DNA from: Adiantum capillus-veneris
Taxonomy: Eukaryota > Streptophyta > Polypodiopsida > Polypodiales > Pteridaceae
DNA: 64,000 nt
Direction of reading: 5' to 3'
Assembly (NCBI GenBank): GCA_014529385.2
Contig: CM043962.1
Coordinates: 41,086,598 to 41,150,597, forward strand
Shown: in pieces, positions 45,887 to 59,559 of the stretch
Layout: each line of letters opens with the position of its first letter
Numbering within the stretch: position 1 is the first letter of the stretch
Program-made: the position numbers and the translations under genes
The notes under the pieces: model-generated
The model's input: only the letters and a program-made list of their open reading frames with translations
Databases searched by the model: none
What the model was told of the DNA's origin: nothing

Positions 45887-46884
45887 TTAAAAATATGAGA
45901 ATATTATGGTTGAAGTGTAACTCACGCCAATCATGCTGAGTAAGTGATAATGAATTTTAGCAATTATGTCGTATCTATTGAAGCCATTAAGGCAATACTT
46001 TTTTAGAAGCAGTTTGATATTTTTCCAAGCAAGGAGGTAATTGGAGGAGGAGTAGACAATTAAGTAAAGCAGGTTGATACAAGTGCTAAGAGACGCTTTG
46101 TTGGGTCTATTACTATTTCTTTTTATGAACTCAAAGGGTGGAAGGTTCAGAAGATCTCTTTTCCAGAGAAATTTTAGGTCATATTCTCCAGCACAAGGTA
46201 CATACAAAGAAATAGAAAAGTTAAGGAATTGTAATGAGGTGCAGAAAAACCCATTGGATGTAGTGAACCCTTGTATAGAAGTGGGATCTATTTTTAAACA
46301 ATTAGGATATAAGTCATCCATATACCTGTAAGTGTGTCTGAACGGTGAAAGTTTATCACTTTTTTCCCCCATGGCTCTAAGAAACCATTTGTATTCAAAG
46401 AAGGCAAGAAAATTGTTACACATAAGCGGGGAGCAGGAGAAGCCCATGGGGATTCCAAGGCTTTGGTTAAAACAGTGTCCTCCAGAGAGAATGGTGCATT
46501 TACTAAGTAGCCAAGATATATACAGACATAGCTTCTCTTCATTAAAGTGTAATGGGTGGAAGAGTGTGTCCTTTTAATCCATCTAGGTTTCTTGGAAAGA
46601 GAAATGTAGAAGACACCCTTCATCCTAGCATTAATAAACGCAAGTTTAATAACCTGTGATGGGACATCTTTAAGCCCAAGATCACCTTCTATGGGGATAT
46701 TCTCATAACACTGAGTAATATATGATGAAAAGAGATGAAAATTTTGTTTAGGGAGGTTAAGAGAAACTTCTGTAGAGTTTTTTGTTATCCAGAAGGGGTT
46801 GTATTGTACTTGTAAAAAGTTAAAGCAAATTTTTTGTTTAGAGGCACAGGCTAGTTCAAACTCTGCAAGTACAAGGTCAAGCAA
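45887..46884 (-). pseudogene. Divergent reverse transcriptase, copy B
   Basis: Two minus-strand frames together give the enzyme. The upstream one (46884-46294) has QVQYNPFWITKNSTEVSLNL, ITQCYENIPIEGD (motif A), INARMKGVFYISLSKKPRWI. The downstream one (46447-45887) starts in motif B, MGFSCSPLMCNNFLAFFEYK, and has YRYMDDLYP (motif C), FLNFSISLY, KRDLLNLPP and NRYDIIAK. A frameshift near 46400-46480 separates them. The pattern GIPMG.SCSP ... RYMDD ... KRD is not that of Gypsy, Copia or L1 enzymes in this window. It fits Penelope-like reverse transcriptases best among the groups I know; an alignment is needed. Confidence 0.55.
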
Positions 46885-47235
46885 AGAGTGAAATCTTTAG
46901 TAAAATTCGTAAAGATGCCATTTGAGGCATCAGATATCCATCTAAATTTATGTTTATGAATTTTGTAGGTGGGAAAAAGTACTAGAAGTTTAGTATCCTG
47001 GAGAGGATAGCCGAGACTATATTATTGGTAACCTCTTGTAGAGATGTGTTGATTTTTGTGAATTCCTTCCCAAATAACCGGGATTGTGCTGCTTTCTAGG
47101 CTAGGTTTTTACAAATAAGAGTGGGACAATTAGAGCTTTTATCCAGCCCTACAATGAACCAATTCTTTGATAATTTTTTAAAATTCATGCGCAAGTTGTG
47201 GTGTTATCCAAGAGCTATATGTAGATAACCATTCT

Positions 47236-47751
47236 CTAGGAATTTGAGAGATTTTTTGAAAAAAAACATTCTTCCACCATTTTGGTTAAGTCCAGTAGGA
47301 TTGTTATCTCCAATCGGAGAGAACTGACAAGGTCAGTTAAGCAGCTCAGTAGAGCTGATAAGGCAAGATATGGGTTTTTGGGATAGTTAAGTATGTGGTT
47401 AAGCCCTTTAGCCAAGATTTTCTGGACTTTGATATTTCTAATGATGTCAAGATCACAAGTACAAACATGCATACCTTATGTATTAAAGTCTTTGCAAAAT
47501 GTGACGAACTGATTGCAGATACATTCCGGAATTGAGTTATGTCTAAGAAAATTGTTGTTGTATACCAAATTCTTGATAGATGGTTGATACTTCCAGCCAA
47601 AAAGTACATTGTCTAGTAATTTGTGATTCCCAAAGAGTAAGTCAAAGCACTTACAAAAAAGTGTTTTAGGGTGTATCCAGTGGAGAAGCTGGTTTTGAAA
47701 GAGACAATGTACGTAAATAAAGTCTTGGCTTGTTGAAAATTTTCCTTCCAC
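47236..47751 (-). pseudogene. Unrecognised protein text upstream of the RT
   Basis: Overlapping minus-strand frames (47751-47476, 47609-47346, 47472-47236) have long open stretches such as IYVHCLFQNQLLHWIHPKTL, LFGNHKLLDNVLFGWKYQ and NIKVQKILAKGLNHILNYPK. LAKGLNHILNYPKNPYLAL could belong to the N-terminal part of the same reverse-transcriptase protein. Frame changes show decay. Not recognised further. Confidence 0.35.
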
Positions 47752-47969
47752 ATGGGCTCACTGCCACCTGCATGTTCATCAATGATTACAAATCAAGAAA
47801 GTTTCTAATAGGGGTGTTCCTGCCTCCTCCTCTAGTGTAGCTACGAGATTTCCCTCAATTAGAGGAAGAGCTAGGTGTCAACAAAGAAGTAAAAGAGCTG
47901 GGAGTAGCAAGGGAATTGGGTCTTTTTAGTGAAGGGGAGTCATCTTCATCAATACAAGGCTTGAGTAAG

Positions 47970-48791
47970 CTAGATAATCTTTACCCCTTTGTGATCGGCG
48001 TAAGTGGTGAGGTAAATCCCAGGTTCATCAGACTTTAGTTCTTTCAAGATATCCAACATTAGCCCTCGAAATATGTTGAAAGCTATTTGAGCAATAACTA
48101 TCTGTTTAGCTTGGCCACCCAACGAAGAACAAATAAGGGAGAGATGAAAGTCCAATGGTTTCTGAGGGAAGAGCAAGTCAAGACAGTTGAGAATAAACCA
48201 AATAGCATGGTCATACCACATGATACTGGATTCGCATGAAGCCTTAGGGTCAAGAAACTTGCAGATGCAAATGACATAGGGTCAAAAAACATTCCAAATG
48301 GATTCTGTGTAGAAATTTGGGTTACTTTTGGCAAACTCCATGTTCCCCTTTGTTTGAATGTAGACGCCTATATTAGAAGGGCATTTGGAATGATCGATGA
48401 GGTTGAGGTTGAAGGGGGCTTTAATGAGTTCCCCTTTGTCAAGGAACTGTCCACCTTTTAAAATTTTGAGTTTGCAGTCTTCTACAGTAGAGGCAGGGAG
48501 ATTAGCTAGGTAGGCCCAGGTTTCACTAAGAATAGGTGCTAGAAAGGCTTTGTTAGGTAAGACCCAGAGTTGATGGTCTACCCCAAAAGATTCAATCTCA
48601 ATCTGCCTAACTGGTAGGAAAGGAAAGACTTTGGAGATTTTTGGTACCATTTCTAAGAGGTTAGAGTCATTGAGGGAACAAAGATTACTTTGAAATTCCT
48701 TGCCAGCTTCTAAAGTCGCACTATCCCTACAAAAGATACCACCTGCTTGAGGGATAGCTGGAGTAGCTGGGGTGTAGGATTGAGGCCACAT
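47970..48791 (-). pseudogene. Unrecognised N-terminal protein of the element
   Basis: The frame 48791-48282 reads MWPQSYTPATPAIPQAGGIF, VFPFLPVRQIEIESFGVDHQ, LPNKAFLAPILSETWAYLAN and NIGVYIQTKGNMEFAKS, and continues in other frames to 47970 (HAIWFILNCLDLLFPQKPLD, AQIAFNIFRGLMLDILKELK). The text is not low-complexity and looks like former coding DNA, perhaps a first ORF or a domain ahead of the reverse transcriptase. No GIY-YIG, zinc or protease motif is seen. Confidence 0.35.
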
Positions 48792-48799
48792 GGTTTTTT

Positions 48800-49320
48800 C
48801 AAAAAGTTGGATAGGTCAGCTCCTGAGGATGAGAATAGGGCAAGCTCATGTTGATATTGTACATAAAGTATAGGAAGCTAAGCTATGTACTGGGAAATAA
48901 GATTAACACCATCTTTGGAATCCTTGTCCAAGGTAGCCAAAACTTTGACCCAATCATTGAAAGACAACATATGTAAAATAGTCATCTTTTTGTCTCTGGT
49001 AAGAGCCAAGTCATTATTACTTGGGAAGCATCCAAGCTACTAATACATCTGAGGACCAAAGATGTTGCTACAGAAAGGGGTTCAGATAATAATTCCAAGC
49101 CTTGCAAGAGAGCAAGGGTTTGCAATATACAAAAGAGTTAGTGTGGCTATAACAGCTTCTTGGAGTAAGTAACACAATTTTTGGCTTTTCGAGCTAGGAA
49201 GGGTCGGGTTCTAATTGCTAGGGCCTTTTTTGAAGTGTGGTCTTTTAAGTAAAAATTAATCTGCTCTAGAATCCTTGTATGATTCTCAGGGTTGTAATTT
49301 ACTTTCATGCGGTCTGTCAT
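48800..49320 (-). pseudogene. Possible first ORF of the element
   Basis: From an ATG at 49320 the minus strand encodes MTDRMKVNYNPENHTRILEQ, INFYLKDHTSKKALAIRTRP and FLARKAKNCVTYSKKLL before a stop; further on another frame gives LTRDKKMTILHMLSFNDWVK and LATLDKDSKDGVNLISQY. The helical, charged content could be a small nucleic-acid-binding or coiled-coil ORF1. Function unknown. Confidence 0.3.
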
Positions 49321-49596
49321 TTTAAAGTGTTTGTGTTCCTAAAAGGAAATATATAAATATGATTAGTCTTGTAGATTGGGCCTGCACTCCTTAAACCGAC
49401 AAAGTCAGAGACTATGATAGCTGTGAGCAGAAAACCAAAAATTTAGTCTATAAAGGACCACCTAACACCAGTCAACCAATCAACCAGTCAAGGGATTACA
49501 GATTGTGGGTCCAACTCAGAGCTAAGTCTCAAAACAAGTTTCTAAAGCCAGCGTCTCGGTTTCCCCATAAAAATGGAAAAACCTTATGTTTAGGAC

Positions 49597-51849
<2,253 letters not shown>

Positions 51850-51989
51850 AATTGGTCCCATAGCCAATGACGAACAAAGGCCACTAAGTCCAAGCTGACG
51901 AATCCAAGATAGGGAGAAAATCTAGGGCGGGTAGTGAGAAATTGCAAGTTGACAACTACGGAAGGCGAAGTAAAGTGTTGACTATGTTT

Positions 51990-53115
51990 AAAGGTTTTTG
52001 TGCTAAGTTTCTCTGAACTTTGTAGGTGTTCTGAGATTCAAATTAGAAAAGTTTGTGGGTGGGATTATGCTAAACCTAGGTTTTTTCCTATGAACTTCGT
52101 AGGCATTCTCACTTTCAAATTAGAATTTAGAGTCTCAAAATTTGTAGGTGGAATTACACCAAACCTAGGTTTTTTCAAGCACTTGGATACATAGTGCTTT
52201 TTCCCAAAAACTTAGAAAACCTACATATGAGAACTTTAAGCTCTAGATTTAGTATATTTGAGTGTTTTTACACTAAGTTTCTATAAAATTCATCGGTTTT
52301 TATCACCTTCAAATCTAGAGTTTAAAATTTGTAGGTGGGATCAATACCCAAATTGTTAGATTTTGCTTCTTCTACAATATCTGGAAGGTCAGGAACTGCT
52401 GTGTCTTCAATAATGAAGTTTCTGTGGCCAGTTTCTCATTAATTATTCAAGAAAGCAAAGAATTGATATATATGATAAGTAAAAGTCATGACTCGGATGA
52501 TTGGATTTGGGCAGCACAAGCCATTCGATCAAAGCCTTTATGGTTGTAAAGTCTGATGTAATATTCGCCTCTCAAGGCTCGCCCTCGCTTGAGATTGATC
52601 TGTAATTTTCTATTCTCTTTCTAATACAATCACTCACAATTGTGAGTTTTGCCAAAAATAATAAAAATTTTAGGTGTGATTACGCTAAACCTAGCCTTTT
52701 TTCGAGCACTCAAATACATAGTGCTCTTTTTCAAAAACTTGGAAAACCTACATATGAGAAAAAGAAGGTTTTTACATTACTTTTCTAAGATTTGAAGGTT
52801 TTTATGAAATTTGGAGGTTGCCATTAAGGGCTCTTGGAGAATCCCACAAAAATTTGACATTTAAAAGACCTACATATGATAAAATTTTAGAGACAAATAT
52901 GATATATTTGAAATTTTTATATTTGAATTTCTTAATTTGCATGTATGATGATGATTGTATGCCTCCCCTTTGATCTATATTTCATCCCTCCTAATTTCTA
53001 TGAACTTTGTAGGTTTTCTCACCTTCAAATATAGAATTTAGAGGTGAACCTCAAAATTTATAGGTGGGATTACACTTAACCTAGGTTTTTTTTTAGCACA
53101 TGGATATACAATGGA
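51990..53115. repeat. Cluster of diverged short repeats
   Basis: Phrases such as AAAATTTGTAGGTGGGATTA, AACCTAGGTTTTTTC, CACTTGGATACATAGTGC and AAAACCTACATATGAGAA recur in the same order near 52040-52230, 52270-52350, 52665-52770 and 52975-53110. Diverged tandem units of some 90-150 bp are likely. The block is interrupted by the LINE tail. No gene seen. Confidence 0.55.
52354..52676 (+). mobile_element. LINE 3' end, 5'-truncated
   Basis: The frame from 52354 reads FYNIWKVRNCCVFNNEVSVA, then SFSLIIQESKELIYMISKSH and DDWIWAAQAIRSKPLWL before a TAA at 52546-52548. This parallels the C-terminal text of the LINE at 58.4-58.6 kb (VWKAGNHCVFESNHLTASFK, EEWTQVIKAI). After a 3' UTR it ends in AAAAATAATAAAAA, a poly(A)-like tail. 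Only the last 65 codons and the tail are present, as expected of a 5'-truncated LINE insertion. Confidence 0.7.
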
Positions 53116-53521
53116 TTTTTTTCATGTATTAATGTTTGTAGTTTAGGATGCCGCATATGTCTAGAAGGAGAAGGGTGAGGGTAAGGAAGCTCTAAGTAGT
53201 TTTCACATGAGGCAAAGGTGAGGGCTCGTGTCCTGATACAATTGTGTATCATATCTCATAGGCATGTGACATCATGCAAGTATTTGACATGAGCAAACTA
53301 AAATGGCTATTGAGGGGATTTTAAAAAAAACATTTCTGTTTGAAAATGTTTTCGTCGACATGTACAACATATTTAAATGTAGCCTCTCATAATGCACTTA
53401 TGTGGCCCTTGGTTGTTGAGCAAAGATGTGCACTAGCTCCTTGGAGAAGCTATTTACTATTGAATTTCCTTCATCATAGAGCTAGCAAGTCCTCTGTAGC
53501 TCTCTTTTTCTCACACAACCA

Positions 53522-53522
<1 letters not shown>

Positions 53523-53572
<50 letters not shown>
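53523..53572. repeat. (CT)n microsatellite
   Basis: Uninterrupted CT run. Nothing else was recognised between 53116 and 53770. Confidence 0.95.
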
Positions 53573-53776
53573 ACATGTTGCTTAACAAGAAGCAACTTCT
53601 ATTGTACGACAAACACCATAAACGTTGGAGACTTTATGACTTAGGAGAAAATCTCGAGAAAAAAGTGCAATGTCACCTATAAATTTTGAAACGTTACCTC
53701 TAAATTTCAAATTAGATGGTAAGAAAACATACAAAATATGAAGGAATTTAGTATTTAAAGTTTTTTTGGGCATTGG

Positions 53777-54066
53777 AGAGAGAGAGAGAGATTAATATTT
53801 ATATTCTCCTTCTCCTCCTCCTCCTTCTCTCTATTTAATTGGATAGTTCTAACAACTATAAGCAACCTAGAGAAGTATCCAATTAAATAGAGAGAAGGAG
53901 GAGAAGTAGAAGGAGAATATAAATATTAATCTCTCTCTCTCTCTCTCTAACAACTATAATCAACCTCCTCCTCCTTCTCTCTGTTTAATTGGATAGTTCT
54001 CTAGGTTGCTTAAGTTGTTAGAACTATCCAATTAAACAGAGAGAAGGAGGAGGAGAATATAAATAT

Positions 54067-54121
<55 letters not shown>

Positions 54122-54122
54122 C
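53777..54122. repeat. Two adjacent long hairpins with CT/GA ends
   Basis: Hairpin 1 has arms 53791-53845 and 53876-53930 (ATTAATATTTATATTCTCCT ... TTTAATTGGATA and its complement), extended by GA and CT runs. Hairpin 2 has arms 53964-54000 and 54020-54056 with core TTCTCTCTGTTTAATTGG. The arms of the two hairpins share sequence, so the block arose by duplication of a fold-back unit. It ends in (CT)n at 54070-54120. Confidence 0.8.
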
Positions 54123-54392
54123 CCCCAATAGCTATAAAGCACTCCTAGATCCATTGAATAAGTGTTAGAAAATCCTACGTAACATGTGAGAACCTACCAA
54201 GCTTGGTATTAAAGGAATTTTGACTGCCTCTTGCATGTATAATTTTTTTAAGAATCCATAGAGAGATGTTGTGAATCGTTTTTTTAAAATGCAAGAGATT
54301 TGACTTTGCATCTAGCCTTGACCTTAGACTTCTGTCTATGTGCATGAAAGCCTCACATACAAATACTTTGAGAACTGCATAGTTCACCTTTT
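54123..54392. other. Non-coding gap, nothing recognised
   Basis: Between the hairpin block and Copia copy 2. No convincing gene or repeat. Confidence 0.4.
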
Positions 54393-55220
54393 TTACCTAT
54401 CCACGTCTCTTTTAGAATTTCTCCATCCAATGTCATTGAGGGTGATCGGTTTATCAAAGTAAATGAATGTATTTACTGCTTGTGAACGCTGCATCTTAAC
54501 CAAAATACAACCTTCACAAACATGTTTCGCATGTGCTTCAAGAGGCGGCAAAGAAGCAATCATATCAGATTTTTGCAAATGCAGCAAATTGGCAAAAGTC
54601 ACATGCCCAAAACATGCATGCCAAAGTTTTGCATTTGAAATAGCCTTTGAATCCACATCTGCATTTGCAAAATTTTGCCCACACTTGTCATACAAAATGG
54701 GCTTATAAAGCCCACAACACAAAATGCCTGATGCAACAATTTCATCACCAAAACTGAGATCATGAACTGTACATCTGTCATCCACAAATTCCACCACAAG
54801 ACCAAGTCTAGTTGGCACATATACAGACTTGATCCCAGGTACATAAAGAGCCTTAACAAGTGTGAAAGAAATTCCCTTCGCAGCAGTCAGCCATCCAACT
54901 CCGTTGATCAGATAAGAGGCATCGTTGGCACAAGTGACTGTATTCCCATGAGGGACATCCTCAAGAGAGCTAAACAAGTCACGATGAGGGATAATGTGCT
55001 TTGTAGCACCACTATCAAAATACCGTTCTGCAACTACATCAGTATCACAATCTTCTTTCCCAGAAGATTCTACACTTGCTTCACTTGTAGTGGAACCAAC
55101 CTCTTTCTTCTTAGCCTTTTTTGCCTTCAATTTCGAACACTGCTTGATCAAGTGATTATTAGCTTTACAGTAATGGCAACACATCTTCTTTTTGCCCTTT
55201 TCACCAGAAATCCTAGACAA
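54393..55220 (-). pseudogene. Copia zinc knuckle, protease and pre-integrase, copy 2
   Basis: A 275-codon frame: CHYCKANNHLIKQC (canonical knuckle), RYFDSGATKHII with the protease DSGA, DDRCTVHDLSFGDEIVASG, KLWHACFGHVTFANLLHLQK and HVCEGCILVKM of the pre-integrase domain. The zinc-binding His and Cys residues of the last domain are kept. It runs into unrelated text after SQAVN, so the break is close to 54470. Confidence 0.8.
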
Positions 55221-55980
55221 AGTGTGCTGCCAAAAAAAGCATTAGGAACATGTGATTCACCACTCGCAAAAGAATCATGAGAAGTGGCTACATTGCTGTT
55301 ACCATTTTTTCTTTGAGCAATAATAAAGGCATGTTCAACTGCACACTGTTTAGCCCCGTTGTTTCTTGAAAGTGACTCTTGCAACAACAATGTGCATAAT
55401 GCATCAAACTTGACAACATAGGATTTCCTTGGCTCATAAGTCTCCAAGTACTAGCAAAAGTCTGGTAAGAATTTGCCAAAGCATCAAGAATAGTCAGCAC
55501 AAGAGAACTGTCAGGAATGACTTCACCTGCAGAAATAAGTTGTTCATTAATATCCTTATACCAGCAAGGAAAGTTTCCATTTCATCTTCCTCATGCATAA
55601 AATTTGATTCCAACTCTTTACGCAACAGTGCAATTTTAGCCTCATTACAGCTTGCATAAAGACCATCCAAGATATCCCAAACCTGTTTTGTAGATTTAGC
55701 TGAGCGAATGTGAGGAGTAATGGTGCGCTTCACAGATAATGCAATCAATGCATGAGCCTGCGCATATCAAACATCCCAAGAGATTGCTCAGCCGTAGGCA
55801 AATATAGCTCTGGCAGGCAGAGCAACCCTGCCACCAAACCATGCAACATCCTCAATATTGCCTGTATCCTCAGAACCAGGGCGTACATCAATGCCTTGCA
55901 CAACATCCCAAACTCCCTTTGACACAAGGACATGTCAAATCATGCAAGCCCACATTGGGTAATTGTCCCCATCCAATTTA
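55148..55980 (-). pseudogene. Copia gag, copy 2
   Basis: Minus-strand frames read KQVWDILDGLYASCNEAKIA, LLRKELESNFMHEEDEMETF, LANSYQTFAS and LCTLLLQESLSRNNG, which parallel gag of copy 1. Three or more frameshifts. Confidence 0.7.
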
Positions 55981-56380
55981 TCCTCAACAACAATCATCTT
56001 GAACACATTTGTGTTGTCAGCCATGGCGAGTGCCTGCACCACTTGATGTGAAACTACCCAAAAAGAGGAGAAGTGAAGCGAGACCAACACGTGCTATGTA
56101 GAACAACTCGTAGAAGACTATAAGGGACCTGTTATGCAGAAAACTATGCTAACATAAATTCTGCACAAAAGGAAAAAATTGCTTACACAATACTGTCTGT
56201 AGTGGAAATGGAGATCAAAATGAGTCTGAATCAAAATTTTGAGAAGACCTAGCTCTAAGACCTTTCCCATATTATTTGTCGACTTGTTGACACTCATCAA
56301 AGCTCACCCAAATCAAAGAAAGTGAGCAGGCATGTGCTGGTGACTATGTGCGGGAGGATGCAACCTGCTATGCTACCAAT

Positions 56381-56608
56381 TGTTGGAAATAGGGTTGCAC
56401 GAAAACACACACAACTTGGAGAAGACAAAAGAAGCTAAAGACACACGACAGTGAGTAGTATCGCTTAGTGCACAAAATGAAAGATAAGTTAGGCCTAGAG
56501 TGATGGGCATTTATACAATGCACGGGGGGAAAAGCCTTCTAGTGAGGGAAAAAATGGCCCGACGGTCCTAAGTGTGTTCACACACATCTCTACCACATAT
56601 GTATGGTA
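56381..56608 (-). repeat. Partial LTR of Copia copy 2
   Basis: Begins TGTTGGAAATAGGGTTGCAC on the plus strand, like 25447 of copy 1 (TGTTGGAACTAAGGTTGCAC), preceded by a tRNA-Met-like PBS read on the minus strand. It matches copy 1 for 228 bp, then ends. Confidence 0.7.
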
Positions 56609-57131
56609 ACTAACGTTGTGAAAGTGCTTGGTTTTGGTCCTCATCTTTGTCAGATAATAAATACCCTAGGTGCAAGCAATCACTTAGAGCTATTGTTTAA
56701 TAACATAATTGTGGGTGCCTTTGAAGTCAAACGATCAATCAAAAAAGGTTTCCCTCTAGCCCCGCTGTTGTTCACACTCGGCTCTCACCCACTAGTCACC
56801 ATGCAGGAGGCAAGTGATGCAAGAGAGAGGAAGTTCAAGGGCTATCTCTCCTTAATAAAACCAAATCTTGGCAAATCTATTCGCTGATGAGTCACTACAC
56901 CTCTTAAAATTCAACCTTGAGGTGACGAGGAAAGTTTTGGAGATTTTCCAAACATTTGCCAGAACCACTAGATCTAAGTGCAATGTGAAAAAGTCAAGAA
57001 TGGTCTCTCTATCAGAAAACCATTCACTCGAACCCTATGAATGGTCAAGAGAGATTGTCTCAAAAGGAAAGGTCTTTTGCCACCTTGGAGCCCCGCTATG
57101 GGTGGGAGTATCTCATAAACAAAGGTTCTAG
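56603..57131 (+). pseudogene. LINE reverse transcriptase core
   Basis: Two frames (56603-56887 and 56868-57131) cover the palm. The first holds KKGFPLAPLLFTLGSHPL. The second holds FADESLHLL, in which the second Asp of the catalytic pair is Glu, and ARTTRSKCNVKKSRMVSLSE. The frames overlap by 20 bp, which marks a frameshift. Not functional. Confidence 0.75.
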
Positions 57132-58683
57132 TGGGCTATGGACAAAGTTCAGAGCAAGATGCAAAGGTGGGGACATGTGCTCCTCCCATTTCACAATAGG
57201 GTGAAGGTGACCAACTCGTTTTTTATCTCGATCTGTCCTTCTTAGGCCTCTCCTCAAAATAAATGTAATTGGAAGTAATTCTTGAAATTGTGAAACGATT
57301 CCTATGGACAAACAACATGAAAGATATCATACCCTAGTAATGGGATAAATGGGAGTGCGTTGCTAGACCCAAGGAGCAAGGTGGCATGGGGATCCTTAAC
57401 CTTGTATACTACATGTTGAACCCTAGGGTGCTAAATTTATAGTCTCAATCGGGAAACAAGACCAGGCATTGACCACCATACATGGGACATGGTTGACAAA
57501 GTGAAGCTAATGTCCTATGGAAGCTTCTGGAAAGAGATCAGGGCTCACGAAAAATTGTTGGCACCTCAATGGGCAAACCTAAAATTGGGAGGCTTAATGG
57601 GCGAGCTGGTATAAAAATGCACCAAAGCATTAGTAGCACTCAAATGGGGCGAGGTAGCCAAATACTTCAAAAACTCCATAACACACTGATCCCCCTAGCT
57701 CTCAAAAGTGGGAAGTGACTTATAAAGTCCGTTCTGGAGAGAAGTTGCTAGAAAAGTCAATAACAAAGGACTCATACACTTGACCCAGATGGAGGTGCAT
57801 GAAATGGAAAGAAGCAAATCAATTGGCTACTCTATATAATATAAACAAAACTTAAGGACTACTAATCAAGAGAGCAGGTGAAGGTCTAAGCAATGTGCTT
57901 ATGCCAATTTGTGAGGCTGAAATTGATAGGAAAGCTTGGAACTAGACTAAGCATAGACACATAACAAAGGAAATCTTTTGCAAACTTATGCTTAAAATAG
58001 ATTGGTTCTCCCCACTAAATAAGCAATGGCGGAAACAGTGGCCAAAATCTTAATGGGTGCTGGTAGCAAACAACATTTGGGACCCTCAAAGTCCCCGAGC
58101 TATGAGAATCTTTCTCTGGAAGGTGCTCTGAGGGAGGGGTGATCCCCACCGTGGTAAAGATTCTAGAGGGATAGGCTCTGATAGATGGTTTGGGTGCAAA
58201 GCAGTTGGTGATCCTCTTCAGTTTTTTCAAAACTGTCAAGCTAAAAGAGGCCTTATGGGAAAATTATGTAAATGAATACGAAAGACATGGAATATCAGTT
58301 TTTTCAAGAATGACCTCATATTGGGAGGAAAGATCTGGAAAAACCAAGCCACCCTAATCTACAACGCTTCTACAATTTAAGAAAAGTTTGGAAGGCTGGG
58401 AACCACTGTGTCTTTGAAAGCAACCACTTGACAGCCAGCTTCAAAGAGATCATCCTAGAAAGCATGGAAGTGATCAATTCTAGTGGAAAACACAAGGACT
58501 TAGAAGAGTGGACGCAAGTAATCAAAGCCATCATGAATGTGGTCTCAACCAATCCACAAATCGTTATTAACTAAGCAACTCCTTGTTTTAAGGGACTATG
58601 TAGCTCTAAATCGTAATTGTACATTCGTTTTTGTGTTAATATAACACATCCACTCACAATCATGAATATGGAAAAAAAAAAAG
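56609..58683 (+). mobile_element. L1-like LINE, 5'-truncated and decayed
   Basis: Reverse-transcriptase text starts at once: GFGPHLCQIINTLGASNH, then GAFEVKRSIKKGFPLAPLLF (motif around QGCPLAP), then, in another frame, LFADESLHLLK, the catalytic FADD site changed to FADE, and KCNVKKSRMVSL. Further fragments run to about 58,570, including a zinc-binding RVT-type region near 58.05-58.25 kb and the C-terminal VWKAGNHCVFESNHLTASFK, with many stops. The 3' end is marked by GAAAAAAAAAAAAG at 58672-58684. Plant L1-like. Confidence 0.8.
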
Positions 58684-58915
58684 ATTTCAAACTTGCACCC
58701 ATGCTAAGGAAGAGTTTCTTGTGAAGTAAATTGTATAATTGTTACATCTCAATGAAGGCAAATTTAGCACTACAATTTACGACTGGTAAGCACCCTCTTT
58801 AATACGTACTATTTGCAATCTTCTATCATATTCTCTTGGTTCCCTTTTCCTTCTCACTCTGACATTGCAAAGAAGTAACCTCCTTTCACGATACCATTAT
58901 ACAAAAATTTGAAAG

Positions 58916-58918
<3 letters not shown>

Positions 58919-58979
<61 letters not shown>

Positions 58980-59045
58980 ATAGGCCTTGAGTTCAAGACT
59001 CACCAGAAAAATCTTTAAGGTCTCTTCTACAATGTTAAAAATTTA

Positions 59046-59093
<48 letters not shown>
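58919..59093. repeat. (CT)n runs enclosing a SINE-like fragment
   Basis: CT runs at 58919-58977 and 59049-59093. Between them is GAGTTCAAGAC (58989-58999, B-box-like) followed by text that resembles 1311-1440. No A box. Confidence 0.6.
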
Positions 59094-59095
<2 letters not shown>

Positions 59096-59545
59096 GTAGT
59101 AGAATTGGGAAGTCGGATGGTCGGATGTAATTATTATGACTAGAAATTTGGGTGTTTACATTGTAACTTGGCAGTTTGATAATACATCATAATTTTGTAT
59201 TACGTATGGTGAGTGAGCAATAGGTAGGCGTTTGAATGAGAAGGCTTCAAAAATCAAGGACCACCAGGCCTGCCAAATCCAGACCCGCTATTGAAACCAC
59301 TAGACTTGCCACTAAAATGACCGCCTAAACCACCACTATGATCTTCCCAATTGCCCCTACTAGGGTAGCCACTACCGATTGGACCACCACCTACACCAGG
59401 GGTTTGTCCATGACACTACAACCAGTGCCATTGCCCCCTCTACCACCCAGACCTTAGTCATCCTTCAAATGGCCTTCAAAAGGAAAAAAGAGGTCACCCC
59501 TCAAATTTGAGGGATGGAAACGTGGATGCTCTAGAGATCAGCTTT
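59094..59545. other. Non-coding DNA with a Gly-rich minus-strand remnant
   Basis: On the minus strand 59460-59250 can be read as GVGGGPIGSGYPSRGNWEDH and SGFNSGSGFGRPGGP followed by a stop. This looks like a glycine-rich protein tail, but frames shift and no domain is visible. Otherwise nothing recognised. Confidence 0.3.
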
Positions 59546-59559
59546 TTTTTTCAAGCTCT

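Larger units (their letters stand above)
45816..49596 (-). mobile_element. Penelope-like element candidate, copy B (body)
   Basis: The 3.8-kb body between the two 2.2-kb direct repeats codes on the minus strand for a divergent reverse transcriptase (45.9-47.0 kb) and, upstream, for unrecognised protein text (47.2-49.3 kb). On the element's strand the 3' end is a hairpin (TAGTAGGCCCATT...AATGGGCCTAC, plus 45857-45887), then GGTGCCTGGGACAGAGTGGGT and (AC)12. No GIY-YIG endonuclease was recognised, so it may be an endonuclease-lacking member or this part may be decayed. Direct flanking repeats and microsatellite ends fit Penelope-like elements, which are known for pseudo-LTRs and, in some clades, microsatellite bias. 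Confidence 0.5.
54393..56608 (-). mobile_element. Decayed Ty1/Copia element, copy 2
   Basis: Same family and strand as 22.96-25.94 kb. Present are a partial LTR (56381-56608), gag in several frames (55933-55148), zinc knuckle, protease and GAG_pre-integrase; the element stops at about 54,400, before the integrase core. The LTR is cut at about 56608, where LINE sequence begins. Inactive. Confidence 0.8.

Noticed and set aside
59250-59460. Glycine-rich protein gene on the minus strand
   Set aside because: Frame is broken and the composition is simple; kept only as a remark.
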